From NCBI RefSeq assembly GCF_000308295.2, contig NZ_HG326654.1, positions 353,084 through 417,083 on the forward strand: a stretch of DNA of 64,000 bases. Reading direction: 5' to 3'. Below, one piece after another: positions 43,388 to 53,367 of the stretch (positions within the stretch are counted from its first letter, which is position 1; each line of letters opens with the position of its first letter). This DNA is from Afipia birgiae 34632 (GTDB lineage Bacteria; Pseudomonadota; Alphaproteobacteria; Rhizobiales; Xanthobacteraceae). The position numbers and the translations under genes were made by a program. Under the pieces are notes generated by a model. That model saw only the letters and a program-made list of their open reading frames with translations. It made no database searches and was not told the DNA's origin.

Positions 43388-45739
43388 GTGGCCAAAACAG
43401 TCTCTCAACAGATCGCCGACGAACTTGGTGTCCGTGAACAACAGGTCGAGGCCGCAGTCACCCTGCTTGATGGCGGCGCCACCGTTCCGTTTATCGCGCG
43501 ATACCGCAAGGAAGCCACTGGCGCACTCGACGACGCGCAGCTCCGCACGCTGGAAGAACGCTTGAATTACCTGCGCGAGCTCGAAGAGCGCCGGGTCACC
43601 GTCCTCAATTCGATTCGCGAGCAGGGCAAACTCGACGCTGCGCTGGAAGCAGCCATTCTCGCAGCGGACAGCAAGGGACGCCTCGAAGACATTTACCTGC
43701 CATTCAAGCCCAAGCGTCGCACCAAAGCGGAAATCGCCAAGGAAGCCGGACTGGAGCCACTGGCAGAATTGCTGCTCACGCAACCCGAGAACGATCCGCA
43801 AGCCACCGCGTTGCCTTTCGTCAACGCAGACAAACAGGTCGCAGACGCGGCAGCAGCGCTCGACGGCGCGCGTTCGATTTTGGTTGAGCGCTTTGCTGAA
43901 GATGCCGATCTGATCGGCGGACTGCGTGAACAAATGTGGTCGAATGGACTTCTGGCATCCAAACTGCGGGACGGCAAAAAGGAAGCCGGCGCCAAATTCA
44001 GCGACTATTTCGACTTTAGCGAGCCTTTGAACAAGCTCCCGTCGCACCGAATCCTCGCGATGTTTCGCGGCGAGAAGGAAGAAATCCTCGATCTTCAGAT
44101 GCTCCCCGAGGCGGCTCCTGCAACGCCAACTGCGGTCAGTTCCTACGAATTGCGTATCAAGCAGCGCTTCGCCATTGCGGATCAGGGCCGTCCTGGAGAC
44201 CGATGGCTGGCTGAGACGGTACGTTGGGCCTGGCGCACCAAAATTCAGGTTCATCTCAATATCGATCTGCGGCTACGGCTGTGGACAGCGGCGGAGGAAG
44301 AAGCGGTGCGTGTGTTCGCTTCGAACTTGCGTGATTTGCTGCTGGCCGCGCCTGCCGGTGCGCGCGCCACCATGGGTCTCGATCCGGGATATCGAACCGG
44401 TGTCAAGGTTGCGGTGGTTGACGCCACCGGCAAGGTCGTCGCGACGACCGCGATTTTTCCCCACGAACCGCAGCGCCGCTGGGATGAAGCGCTTGCGATT
44501 CTCGGCAAGCTCGCACGCGAGCATCGCGTCGAACTGATCGCTATCGGCAACGGCACGGCTTCCCGAGAGACCGATAAACTGGCAACCGAGCTGGTAAAGC
44601 TTCTTCCCGAGCTGAAAATGTCGAAGATCGTGGTGTCCGAAGCCGGCGCCTCGGTTTACTCGGCATCCGCTTTCGCGTCCGAGGAACTCCCGGGACTCGA
44701 TGTCACGCTGCGCGGCGCAGTTTCGATCGCGCGGCGGCTGCAGGATCCGCTGGCCGAACTGGTCAAGATCGATCCAAAGTCGATTGGTGTCGGCCAGTAT
44801 CAGCACGATCTCGGCGAAACCAAACTGTCCCGTTCGCTTGATGCAGTAGTCGAGGATTGCGTGAACGCTGTCGGCGTCGATGCCAACACGGCTTCAGCCC
44901 CCCTGCTGGCGCGGGTGTCGGGTATCGGTGCTGGACTCGCCCAAAGCATCGTGCAGCATCGCGATGCAAACGGCCCGTTCACATCACGCAAGGCGCTCAA
45001 GGACGTGCCGCGGCTCGGCCCAAAAGCATTCGAACAATGTGCGGGCTTTCTGCGCATCAATGCTGGCGAGGATCCCCTCGACGCATCCGGCGTTCATCCG
45101 GAATCATATCCGGTGGTGCGGCGAATTCTTGCCGCGACCAAAAGCGACATCAAGGCACTGATCGGAAATGCCGAGATTCTGCGGCAGATCAAGCCACAGA
45201 CCTTTGTCGATGACACGTTTGGTCTGCCGACAGTAACCGACATTCTGCGCGAGTTGGAAAAGCCCGGCCGCGATCCCCGTCCGGCCTTCAAGGCCGCGGT
45301 GTTCAAGGATGGCGTCGAGAAAGTCAGCGATCTGAAACCAGGCATGGTCCTGGAAGGCGCAGTGACCAACGTCGCGGCATTCGGCGCCTTTGTCGATATC
45401 GGCGTGCATCAGGACGGCCTGGTCCACATTTCGGCGATGTCCAGAACCTTCATCAAGGACCCACGCGAGGTGGTGAAATCCGGCGATATCGTTCGCGTCA
45501 AGGTCCTTGAAGTTGACGTGCCGCGCAAACGTATCGCGCTGACGTTGCGGCTCGACGACGAACTCGGCGCAAAGCCAGATCGCGCCATCAAGAGCGAACC
45601 GCGCGGCAATGTCCGCCCGACTTCCAGCTCGCCACCGCCACGCAGAACGTCGCAACCCAGCACGTCAGGCGGCGGTGCGCTGGCCGACGCGCTTCGTCGG
45701 GCAGCCGAGAGCAAAAACGGCAAACCGAAGTCCGGCTAG
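43388..45739 (+). CDS. tex: Tex-family transcription accessory protein with S1 domain
   Basis: 783 residues of Tex type. The N-terminal helical region starts [29 protein letters not shown]. The YqgF-like domain shows [18 protein letters not shown] near 335, the helix-hairpin-helix pair [20 protein letters not shown] near 545, and the C-terminal S1 RNA-binding domain [31 protein letters not shown] near 655. A GTG start at 43388-43390 begins the conserved part; the earlier ATG readings are not conserved. It binds RNA and is linked to transcription and RNA quality control. Confidence 0.95.
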   Translation: MAKTVSQQIADELGVREQQVEAAVTLLDGGATVPFIARYRKEATGALDDAQLRTLEERLNYLRELEERRVTVLNSIREQGKLDAALEAAILAADSKGRLEDIYLPFKPKRRTKAEIAKEAGLEPLAELLLTQPENDPQATALPFVNADKQVADAAAALDGARSILVERFAEDADLIGGLREQMWSNGLLASKLRDGKKEAGAKFSDYFDFSEPLNKLPSHRILAMFRGEKEEILDLQMLPEAAPATPTAVSSYELRIKQRFAIADQGRPGDRWLAETVRWAWRTKIQVHLNIDLRLRLWTAAEEEAVRVFASNLRDLLLAAPAGARATMGLDPGYRTGVKVAVVDATGKVVATTAIFPHEPQRRWDEALAILGKLAREHRVELIAIGNGTASRETDKLATELVKLLPELKMSKIVVSEAGASVYSASAFASEELPGLDVTLRGAVSIARRLQDPLAELVKIDPKSIGVGQYQHDLGETKLSRSLDAVVEDCVNAVGVDANTASAPLLARVSGIGAGLAQSIVQHRDANGPFTSRKALKDVPRLGPKAFEQCAGFLRINAGEDPLDASGVHPESYPVVRRILAATKSDIKALIGNAEILRQIKPQTFVDDTFGLPTVTDILRELEKPGRDPRPAFKAAVFKDGVEKVSDLKPGMVLEGAVTNVAAFGAFVDIGVHQDGLVHISAMSRTFIKDPREVVKSGDIVRVKVLEVDVPRKRIALTLRLDDELGAKPDRAIKSEPRGNVRPTSSSPPPRRTSQPSTSGGGALADALRRAAESKNGKPKSG

Positions 45740-46017
45740 GACGAATTGCAGCAGCATTCTTGGCTGCGCGTGGGGGGGGCATGCCCGCGCGAGCCAAACG
45801 CTCTATTGCCAGTTGATTGACGATCTGAATGATCCGGCAGGCTGACGCCCGTCGGGGATCGACTGTCGTCCCGATATTGCGCATCGCACGAGATGCTGAC
45901 GCACGTATCCCCATAGACTGCACTCACTCCTCCTACCGACATACCGGGCGCTCCCTGATCGCTGCGCAGCATCACGGATTTCGCACCGCGGCATGACGCA
46001 AATCATCCGATGTTAAA
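45740..46017. other. intergenic stretch without recognised gene
   Basis: 278 bp between tex and the transporter remnants. It begins with a G-rich run near 45771-45778 (seven or more G). Small readings here lack family motifs. It may contain degraded material continuous with the remnant at 46018, but nothing was recognised. Confidence 0.4.
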
Positions 46018-46631
46018 CATCGCGACGTGCCTGAGGCGGTGTTCCTCGCCAACCGCGTCGTCGTTCTCAAAAAGCTGTCCGCACAGGTGTTGCACATGGT
46101 GCGCTCCGCATGAGCCTCGCATCCGAAGCCCTGCACTCCACAAAAGGCCGCGTTGTCGCTGGCAAGGATGTTCCCGGCTCCGTCGAGGTGATCCGCGGCG
46201 GTGATGTGATCTCCTATCTCGGCTTTAATGTCGCTTTGCGTCCATGGGTCGAGAAGAATGGCGAGACCATCGAGAAATTCCTCGCCGCCGTCTCGGAAGC
46301 CGACCAGTGGATGCGCAAAAATCCGAAGCAGGCCGCGGGAATCGCAACCCGCTGGATTCCCGGTCTGAAGCCGGAAATCGCCGAAGCTGCGATGCAGTTC
46401 AATATCCAGCAGGCCGACCGGCGGCTGTCTGCGAACAATTTTCGCGCATTGTGGAGCGCGGAGGATCGTCTTGCACGGCTTGGCATCCTGAAGTCGACGT
46501 TTGACGTCAACAAGCACATCGAACCGAAGCACATCCTGAAAGTGATGAAGGACAAACCTGAACTGTTCGCCGACCTGCCGCCAATTCCGGCGGACGTCGC
46601 GATCGGTCCGGGCTTCGTCTTTAAACCCTGA
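46018..46631 (+). pseudogene. fused remnants of a nitrate/sulfonate/taurine-type ABC importer
   Basis: 46021-46069 reads DVPEAVFLANRVVVL, the H-loop region of an SsuB/TauB-type ATPase, then diverges. A second reading at about 46170-46631 gives RGGDVISYLGFNVALRPWVEKNG, FLAAVSEADQWMRKNPKQAAGIA and ends PADVAIGPGFVFKP, the C-terminal lobe of an NMT1/SsuA-type binding protein. The first 150-plus residues of the receptor and most of the ATPase are absent, and no permease is present. The two pieces were apparently joined by deletion, so neither is functional. Confidence 0.7.
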
Positions 46632-46688
46632 AAACGAATTCACGTGACGGGCGGGTATCTCACCAGCCTGTCACGTGGACTTCCACAT

Positions 46689-48014
46689 CTATGCCGCACC
46701 ACTTAGGATTGCTTCGATCCGGGACGCGATTTCCAGAAGACGCCGGTCCGAATTCCTGCGGCCGATGAGCATGAGACCGATGGGAAGCCCGTCAACTGGC
46801 AGCGGCAGCGAGACGGATGGACAATCAAGCATGTTAGCAACGCGCGGATTTCGAAGCACGAGCCCGTTGGCTTCATGAAACCCCGCATCGTCTTCAATTG
46901 ATGTCAGAAGCGGTGCGCGGATCGGCGTGGTTGGAACAACGAAAACATCGTTGTCCGAGAACGAATTTTCAAACGCCTCGATTGCGCGCTTTCTAAGCCT
47001 CGTCATGCGGACGTAGTCGGTTGCGGCCACGCCAGCCCCTGCCTCGATACGAACACGCGTTTTTGGGTCGATTCCATCCAGACTGGAGATTCCAAGCCCT
47101 CGTAACGTCGCGCCGACTTCGATTGACGGAAACGTTCCGATCTTGTCGATCTTCGCGATATCGTCGAGAGCCGGATCTATCGATCCATCTTCGATCTGCA
47201 CACCGGATGCTCGAATCCGTTGCACTGCATCCTCAAACGCCTCGAGCACTTCCGCTTCGCATCGGTCAAAGAGCCGGCCGCGGGCGACGATTAGGCGGAA
47301 GCTGTCGGAGGAAGCCTCCAGCAGAGGCGCCGGTGATGCCTGTCCCGCCAGAACCTGCTCGGCGGCGGCACAATCCGCCACACTCAAAGCTATCGGCCCA
47401 ATCGTATCGAGGCTCGAAGACAGCGAGAACGCGCCCTCCGTCGATATGCGTCCACCCGTCGGCTTGAATCCGACCGCGCCCGAAAGCGCTGCCGGAATCC
47501 GGATCGAGCCACCGGTATCGCTACCGATTGCGATTTCTGCCATGCCATCAATAACCGATACAACGGCTCCGGAAGACGAACCGCCCGGAGCACGTTTGCG
47601 ATCCCGGGGATTTCCTGGCACGCCGTCATGCGGATTGGTGCCGAGCGCTGAAAACGCAAACTCGGTCATTTGAGTCTTGCCAATGATGACAGCGCCTGCC
47701 GCACGCAAATGTTTCAGAACAACGGCGTCGCTGGTGGCCGCTGGCAATCCGCGCAACACAGCAGACCCTGCGCTCGTCACCGTGCCGGAAACATCGAACA
47801 ACGCTTTCACCGAGACAATACGGCCATCCAGCGGTCCGCGTGTTAGCCCGGCCGCAGTACGCTGGTCAAAAGCCTCGGCTTCGCGCCGGGCGCCATCGGC
47901 GAACACCGCGGTGAAAGCCCTGCTGCCCTCTCCATCCGTGGACTGGATGCGGCCCAGCGCCGCCTCCAGCCGTTCCACAGCAGAGAGTTGTCGCGCGTCA
48001 GGCCTGGCTGTCAT
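46689..48014 (-). CDS. amidase (amidase-signature family)
   Basis: 441 residues with the Ser-cisSer-Lys triad: Lys70 (IVSVKALFD), the GGSSSG cluster at 144-149 and nucleophile Ser170 in GSDTGGSIRIPAA. It hydrolyses an amide or a ureido bond; the family does not reveal the substrate. It lies downstream of the DUF2848 gene (28 bp) and of Liv system 3, the last gene of that transport/catabolic block. It is intact, unlike the AtzE-type remnant at the left end. Confidence 0.9.
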   Translation of the reverse strand: MTARPDARQLSAVERLEAALGRIQSTDGEGSRAFTAVFADGARREAEAFDQRTAAGLTRGPLDGRIVSVKALFDVSGTVTSAGSAVLRGLPAATSDAVVLKHLRAAGAVIIGKTQMTEFAFSALGTNPHDGVPGNPRDRKRAPGGSSSGAVVSVIDGMAEIAIGSDTGGSIRIPAALSGAVGFKPTGGRISTEGAFSLSSSLDTIGPIALSVADCAAAEQVLAGQASPAPLLEASSDSFRLIVARGRLFDRCEAEVLEAFEDAVQRIRASGVQIEDGSIDPALDDIAKIDKIGTFPSIEVGATLRGLGISSLDGIDPKTRVRIEAGAGVAATDYVRMTRLRKRAIEAFENSFSDNDVFVVPTTPIRAPLLTSIEDDAGFHEANGLVLRNPRVANMLDCPSVSLPLPVDGLPIGLMLIGRRNSDRRLLEIASRIEAILSGAA

Positions 48015-48042
48015 TGCTACCGTCCTGCATCAGATGTGACGA

Positions 48043-48726
48043 TCAGGACACGACCGGCAGAACCGGGATATCGTAACTATGCGTCAGCGAGCGATTGAGA
48101 ACCGGATCCCTCAACTCCATCTCGAAGCGCGTCGCCGGCCGGATGCCGCCGATGGCCCCTGGGGTACCGCAAAACATCAACGTGCCGGCTGGAAGCGTGT
48201 CCGTGCCAGTGTATTTGCGGATAAGATCGCGTGGTGTCCTCAGTGTTGAAACCGGACTCTCCTGATAGAGCACCCGTTCACCATCGATGATCGCCCACGA
48301 GCGAAGGATCAATTGATCCCAGTGCCCTTCGACATCGGCATAGGACCAGAGTTGCGTTCCGACAGGCTTGCCGCAAAGCTGCTTCGACAGGGCAATGCCT
48401 GACGCTTCCGCCTTGCGGTCGGTATGATCAGAGCCGATGCCAATCCAAAGGCCGTCGGCGAGAGCCACAACCACCGGCTCCACCTCGCCCGAGCTGTCCG
48501 GACCGAGGACAACCAGTTCGTTCGATTGCGAGAGCGTCTGAGCGGCTACGCGGTAATAGAGCGGCGTCGTCGAGGGACGCGGAACGCCAATTGCAGCGAG
48601 TTCTTCAATGTGATGCTCGATCGCGGCGGCGTCTCGGCCAGCCCATCCGGCTATGATCAGGGAGTTAATCTCTACTCCGATGCGATCGCTTCTGTCGTCC
48701 GCTATGCGATTGAATTCCAGGAACAT
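48043..48726 (-). CDS. DUF2848 protein (FAH-like fold)
   Basis: 227 residues of the DUF2848 family: GPDSSGEVEPVVVALADG and LWIGIGSDHTDRKAEA, then the C-terminal MFCGTPGAIGGIRPATRFEMEL, which resembles the fumarylacetoacetate-hydrolase C-terminal core. No catalytic assignment can be made beyond a likely metal-dependent hydrolase or isomerase. It lies 9 bp after livF of system 3 and before the amidase gene. Confidence 0.78.
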   Translation of the reverse strand: MFLEFNRIADDRSDRIGVEINSLIIAGWAGRDAAAIEHHIEELAAIGVPRPSTTPLYYRVAAQTLSQSNELVVLGPDSSGEVEPVVVALADGLWIGIGSDHTDRKAEASGIALSKQLCGKPVGTQLWSYADVEGHWDQLILRSWAIIDGERVLYQESPVSTLRTPRDLIRKYTGTDTLPAGTLMFCGTPGAIGGIRPATRFEMELRDPVLNRSLTHSYDIPVLPVVS

Positions 48727-48735
48727 CTGTCTTCC

Positions 48736-49404
48736 TCAGGCTTGTGCCGATTTTGTAACTATCTCGCCGCGCTCAATCTGCAGCGTTCGGTCGGCGATCT
48801 TGTCGAGCAGCGCGGGACTGGATTCGGTGATGAGCAGCGCAAGTTCAGGCCGATGCTTGCGCAATTCGCCGAGGGTGCGCGCGTAATCCAGCGCCAGCGC
48901 CGGCGCCAGTCCCTGAAACGGTTCGTCGAGGAGCAACAGCTTGCGCGCGACCAGGAGTGCGCGGCCCAGCGCAACCATCTTGCCTTGACCGCCGGAAACA
49001 CCACCGCCCGGCCTTTCACGCATCACATGCAACTGAGGCAGCAGCGTGTAGACTTCGTCTAACCGGCGCTTGATCTCGCTCTTGCTCAGCTTCAATGCCA
49101 GCCCGGGGAGAGTGATGTTGTCCTCGACGCTCAATTCGGCGACCAGTCGCCGGTCTTCCGGCGCATAGCCAATCCCGGCTCGTGCACGATAATGGGCCGG
49201 AAACTGGCCAAGATCATCGACATCCAGCTTGATGGCGCCGCTATCGAGGTCGAGAAGCCCCATGATGGCGCGCAGAGTGGTCGTCTTCCCGGCGCCGTTG
49301 CGGCCGATCAGCACCGTTGTCTTCCGCTCCACGATATCGCAGCTGACGTTACGCAGCACGCGAATACCCTCGATTGAAACCTGAACTCTATCGAGGCTCA
49401 GCAT
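48736..49404 (-). CDS. livF: Liv-type ABC transporter ATPase LivF (system 3)
   Basis: 222 residues: Walker A GRNGAGKTT, signature VSGGQGKMVALG (variant of LSGGE), Walker B LLLLDEPFQGLAP and a short C-terminus. The ATG overlaps livG by one base. It powers the third importer together with LivG; the variant signature is unusual but includes the key Ser-Gly-Gly. Confidence 0.92.
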   Translation of the reverse strand: MLSLDRVQVSIEGIRVLRNVSCDIVERKTTVLIGRNGAGKTTTLRAIMGLLDLDSGAIKLDVDDLGQFPAHYRARAGIGYAPEDRRLVAELSVEDNITLPGLALKLSKSEIKRRLDEVYTLLPQLHVMRERPGGGVSGGQGKMVALGRALLVARKLLLLDEPFQGLAPALALDYARTLGELRKHRPELALLITESSPALLDKIADRTLQIERGEIVTKSAQA

Positions 49405-50099
49405 TACGCCACTCCCACGACACTTTGCAGAACTCTTTCGTCCTTGAAGACAACATCAGGATGACCTTCGGCCATGATCTTTCCGGCGTTCCAGACAAGA
49501 ACACGGTTGGCATAGCGGGCGACCACATCCATGTCGTGCTCGACGAAAAGAGCCGTCATCTGCCGCTGACGAAGCGCCCCCATAAGAGCCTCCATGAGCG
49601 GAAATCGCTCCAACGAGCTCACACCGCTGGTCGGCTCATCAAGCAGCACAAGGCGTGGTTTCAGCGCTAGCGCGATCGCGATGTCGAGCAGTTTTCGATG
49701 GCCTTCAGGCAACGTGCTGCTGATACGGCTTTTGTCATCGGCCAGTCCGACCAGGTCCAGGAGCGCTCTTGCCTCCTCGCGCCGGGCCGCGGTCTCGAGC
49801 GGACGAACCATCGTCCACAGACCGTCCTTCGCAGCAAGCGCCAACATCATGTTGTCGATAACGCGCTGATCGGAAAACAGCTGTGGAATCTGGAAGGCCC
49901 GCGCGACACCCAGGCGCGCAATCGCACGCGGGGTGAGACGCGTGATGTCCCGACCCTCGAGATGAACGCTGCCAGATTTTGGTCTGACATACCCCGTGCA
50001 GAGATTGAGAAGCGTGGTCTTGCCGGAGCCATTCGGGCCAATTACCGCGAGAAACTCGCCCTGATGGATATCGAGACTTACACCATCGGCGGCCTTCAC
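49404..50099 (-). CDS. livG: Liv-type ABC transporter ATPase LivG (system 3), probable N-terminal frameshift
   Basis: The reading gives Walker A GPNGSGKTT, the LPEGHRKLLDIAIA signature and Walker B LVLLDEPTSGVS. The likely true start, ATG 50149-50151 overlapping the livM stop as ATGA, yields MKQTILQGK. One extra G at 50123-50125 then shifts the frame just before DLHVSFAGVKAADGVSLDI. As drawn, translation would start at the GTG near 50099 and lack about 17 residues including the first strand. Either a sequencing indel or a real frameshift. Confidence 0.85.
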   Translation of the reverse strand: MKAADGVSLDIHQGEFLAVIGPNGSGKTTLLNLCTGYVRPKSGSVHLEGRDITRLTPRAIARLGVARAFQIPQLFSDQRVIDNMMLALAAKDGLWTMVRPLETAARREEARALLDLVGLADDKSRISSTLPEGHRKLLDIAIALALKPRLVLLDEPTSGVSSLERFPLMEALMGALRQRQMTALFVEHDMDVVARYANRVLVWNAGKIMAEGHPDVVFKDERVLQSVVGVA

Positions 50100-50147
50100 A
50101 CCGGCGAAACTGACATGGAGGTCCCTTGCCCTGCAGAATGGTTTGCT

Positions 50148-51074
50148 TCATTTCGCCACCGCCGCGCGGCATGCGAGAAGACCGTAGAGTCCTTTCGGCA
50201 GGAACATAATCACGATGATGAGTGCTGCACCGACGATCAGATTCCACGCATCCGTCACGGTGACGGCCGCGCTGTGAAGAAGCTCCAAAAACAACGCGCC
50301 GATAAATGCGCCGGGTACGCCGCCGATCCCGCCGAGAACAGCAACCAGCACGAGTTGCCCGGACGCTGTCCAGAACGCAAAATCAGGAACAACGCGCCCA
50401 ATGGCAAAGCCGGTGATCGCGCCGCCGAGGCCCGCCAGGGCGGCTGAAACAACATAGGCGATCAGGAGGACTGCCCATACTGGAATCCCGAGATATTCAA
50501 GCCGCACTTCGTTGGTGTGGACAGCCGACAAAGCGTGACCGAGCGGGCTATCAAGATAGCGATGAACGCCAAGACCGACCAGAACCATCAGCGTCAGGCT
50601 GCCGTAGAACAGCGTATTCTTGAAAGCCGGTTCGCTGAGCACAATCCCGAAAACACTTGGAACGGGGACTGCCATTCCGTCGGTCCCGCCGGTGACTCCA
50701 TAGAGTTTGGCGAACAGGGCATAGAAGACCATCGAAACGGCAAGATTCAGCATCGCGAAGAAAATCGCGCGATAGCGAACGAGAAATGCGCCGACCACGG
50801 CACCGGCCAGCCCGGCTGCCAACACCGACAGCGCGACAAGAGCAGCAAAGTCATTGATGCCAGCGCGCGCCAGGAAGGCGACGCCATAGGCGCTTGCGGC
50901 AAAGAACATGGCGTGACCGATCGAGATCAATCCGGCGCGAAGCAGGATCGCCACACCAAGCGCCGCAAATCCCTTCGCAATCGCCAGGGTCAAGACGAAC
51001 TCAAGCCACGGAGCGAGTATCGGCGCGACAGCCAGGGCAAGAACCGCCGCGACAGCAAGACTTATTCGCATCAT
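50148..51074 (-). CDS. livM: Liv-type ABC transporter permease LivM (system 3)
   Basis: 308 residues with about eight hydrophobic segments, AGLISIGHAMFFAASAYG near 47 and the coupling loop GGIGGVPGAFIGA near 265. It overlaps livH by four bases. Typical LivM membrane subunit. Confidence 0.92.
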   Translation of the reverse strand: MMRISLAVAAVLALAVAPILAPWLEFVLTLAIAKGFAALGVAILLRAGLISIGHAMFFAASAYGVAFLARAGINDFAALVALSVLAAGLAGAVVGAFLVRYRAIFFAMLNLAVSMVFYALFAKLYGVTGGTDGMAVPVPSVFGIVLSEPAFKNTLFYGSLTLMVLVGLGVHRYLDSPLGHALSAVHTNEVRLEYLGIPVWAVLLIAYVVSAALAGLGGAITGFAIGRVVPDFAFWTASGQLVLVAVLGGIGGVPGAFIGALFLELLHSAAVTVTDAWNLIVGAALIIVIMFLPKGLYGLLACRAAVAK

Positions 51075-51976
51075 ATCCTCCGGGCCGTGACCGAGCCGAA
51101 CAGTCCGTAAGGACGTATCAACAGAACGATCAGCATCGCCGCATAGGGAGCCACAGCATCCAGCGCCGGGACGTAATAGATCGCCAGCACGCGAACGAAT
51201 CCCACGATCAGCGATGCGATTGCAGCCCCTTCGATCTGACCGAGGCCACCGATGGCGGCAACGGCAAATGCAAGAACCATCGTGTCGGCACCCAATCCCG
51301 GAGCGACGCCGGATGTCGGCACCGCCAGCGCTCCTCCGAGCGCCGCCAGGAACACTCCGAGCGAAAACGCAAGAATGAATATCCGGTTGGTATCGATGCC
51401 GATCGACTGCGCCATTTCGCGATCAGCCACCACCGCCGTGATCAACCGCCCGAGCCGGGTGTGCCTGATCAACAACCGCAAACCGATGATGACGAGGATC
51501 GCCATTCCGATCAGAACAATCTGGTAGTTCAGATAGACGACGCCGCCGATTAGCGACGTGCCGAGAAGGCGCATGGGAGCATCCTCGTACAAGGACTGCA
51601 CTCCAAAAACCATGCGCTGCACATCCTCGAGGATCAGGAAGAGTCCGAAGGTGATCAGGATTTGAACAGCCTCGGACTTTCCATATGTCCATCGGATCAA
51701 GGTGCGTTCGATAAGCGGCCCAAACAGTGCCGCAACGAAAACCGCGCTAAACAGCAACGCCACGAATGACAGATACGGACTGAGCTGCCTGCTCACGATG
51801 AACAGGCAGATCGAGGCCGCTACATAGGCGCCAATCGAGTAGAGGCTCCCATGCGCCACATTCAGGACGCGCAACACGCTGAACACCAGCGTCAGGCCAA
51901 CTGCCGCGAAGAAGATCAACGCGGCGCTGGCAAGACTGTCCAGTAACAACGGGATGACGGTATTCGACATTAGCAC
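51071..51976 (-). CDS. livH: Liv-type ABC transporter permease LivH (system 3)
   Basis: 301 residues: SVLRVLNVAHGSLYSIGAY near 30 and GGLGQIEGAAIASL near 250. It begins 37 bp after the binding-protein gene. Partner of LivM in the inner-membrane channel. Confidence 0.92.
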   Translation of the reverse strand: MLMSNTVIPLLLDSLASAALIFFAAVGLTLVFSVLRVLNVAHGSLYSIGAYVAASICLFIVSRQLSPYLSFVALLFSAVFVAALFGPLIERTLIRWTYGKSEAVQILITFGLFLILEDVQRMVFGVQSLYEDAPMRLLGTSLIGGVVYLNYQIVLIGMAILVIIGLRLLIRHTRLGRLITAVVADREMAQSIGIDTNRIFILAFSLGVFLAALGGALAVPTSGVAPGLGADTMVLAFAVAAIGGLGQIEGAAIASLIVGFVRVLAIYYVPALDAVAPYAAMLIVLLIRPYGLFGSVTARRI

Positions 51977-52013
51977 ACCTGCTTAGACTGGCCTTGGCGA
52001 AGGAGCGGCCGGC

Positions 52014-53309
52014 CTATTTGTAGCTTCCGGGCTTGGGTAAGGATTTCGCGAACTCCGGCGTCAGAGTCGAGATCCAGGCGATGGGGTCCTGTCCTTCCTT
52101 CGGCATCAAGGCGTCACCCTTGTAGCGAACCATGCCGCCGATCACAGGGAACGGATAGTCCGGCGACTTCGCTGTAACGCCGACGATCTGATCGACGACA
52201 CCATCATTGTCGGAGCGTGTTTTCATCGTTCCGGTGAGCGTCGCAACAGAGCTTCCCTTCATCGCTTCCGCGATTTCCGGGCGGGTCGGCCACTTGCCGC
52301 CATTCTTCTGCATGGCTGTCTTATAGGCAGCCTGCACATAGAGCAGCGTATTGGCCATCTTGATCGACGGAAAAACCGGATACTCGCCGAAACGCGCCTT
52401 GTAAGCCTCGGCAAACTTCTTCGTTTCAGCATTCGCCTTGGCATCCGGCGACATCCACCAGCCGTCGCCCAGAACGCCAACAATGACGCCGTCCGGCAAC
52501 GCAACGCGCTGAAGAACCGTTTCGCCAAGAGCCAGAACCACCTGGCTCGATGTGAACAGACCGCGCGGCGAGGCCTGTCGCACGAAGTTCTCCAGATCTG
52601 CTCCCCAGAGGTTGGAGAAGATCACATCCGGGCGGGCCGTAGCGAGGCGCGAAATCTCGGTTTGATAGTTCGGCGAACCAAGCTTCGGGAAAAGCTCAGC
52701 CACGATCTGAATGTCCGGCTTCAGCGCCTGAAGCGCAGCCTTGAAGATTTTCGCGGCGTCGTGGCCGAAAGCATAGTCGGGATTGATGATCGCGACGGTC
52801 TTCACATCCGGCTTCTGCGCAAGAAGGTAGATCGCATAGGCGATGAATTCCGGAACGGTGTTGCCGTTGGGGCGGAACACGTACTTGCTCTTGCCATCCA
52901 TCAGCAGCTGATGCGTATCGCAATTCCAGCCGACAGTCGGAACCTCAAGCTGCTCCGCGAGCGGTGCCAGTGCCAGGCAGTTTGCGCTGGACAGGGCTGC
53001 CATCATCACCTGGTTCTTTGGATCGCCGGCCAGACGCCGATACTCCGCGATGATGCCCTGAGTTCCCTGCGCCTCGTCAACATAGATCGGATTCACTTGA
53101 ACACCACCGATGCCACCCTTGGCATTGATCTGCTCGATCATCAGGTCAGCGGCGTTCTTGCCCGGCATGCCATACGCTGCGGCTGGTCCGGACGTGAATG
53201 TGAAAATGCCAACTCCGAGAGAGCTTGGCTTTTCCTGCGCGGCGACAGGACCGGCGGATGCGAGTCCAACGGCGAGCGCGATCACAGACATACTGGTTTT
53301 AAACTTCAT
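52014..53309 (-). CDS. livK: Liv-type periplasmic substrate-binding protein (system 3)
   Basis: 431 residues. Sec signal MKFKTSMSVIALAVGLASAGPVAAQ, then LGVGIFTFTSGPAAAYGMPGKNAADLMIEQINAKGGIGG, the family's N-terminal ligand loop and helix. The C-terminus is KSLPKPGSYK. Its gene lies 58 bp downstream of the cupin gene, inside the HpaB catabolic block, so the ligand is probably that pathway's aromatic or amide substrate; this is inference. Confidence 0.92.
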   Translation of the reverse strand: MKFKTSMSVIALAVGLASAGPVAAQEKPSSLGVGIFTFTSGPAAAYGMPGKNAADLMIEQINAKGGIGGVQVNPIYVDEAQGTQGIIAEYRRLAGDPKNQVMMAALSSANCLALAPLAEQLEVPTVGWNCDTHQLLMDGKSKYVFRPNGNTVPEFIAYAIYLLAQKPDVKTVAIINPDYAFGHDAAKIFKAALQALKPDIQIVAELFPKLGSPNYQTEISRLATARPDVIFSNLWGADLENFVRQASPRGLFTSSQVVLALGETVLQRVALPDGVIVGVLGDGWWMSPDAKANAETKKFAEAYKARFGEYPVFPSIKMANTLLYVQAAYKTAMQKNGGKWPTRPEIAEAMKGSSVATLTGTMKTRSDNDGVVDQIVGVTAKSPDYPFPVIGGMVRYKGDALMPKEGQDPIAWISTLTPEFAKSLPKPGSYK

Positions 53310-53367
53310 GACGTTCCTCTCTTATGCAAGTTTGTTTGCTATCCAATGCGACAATGATGCGCAGGCA

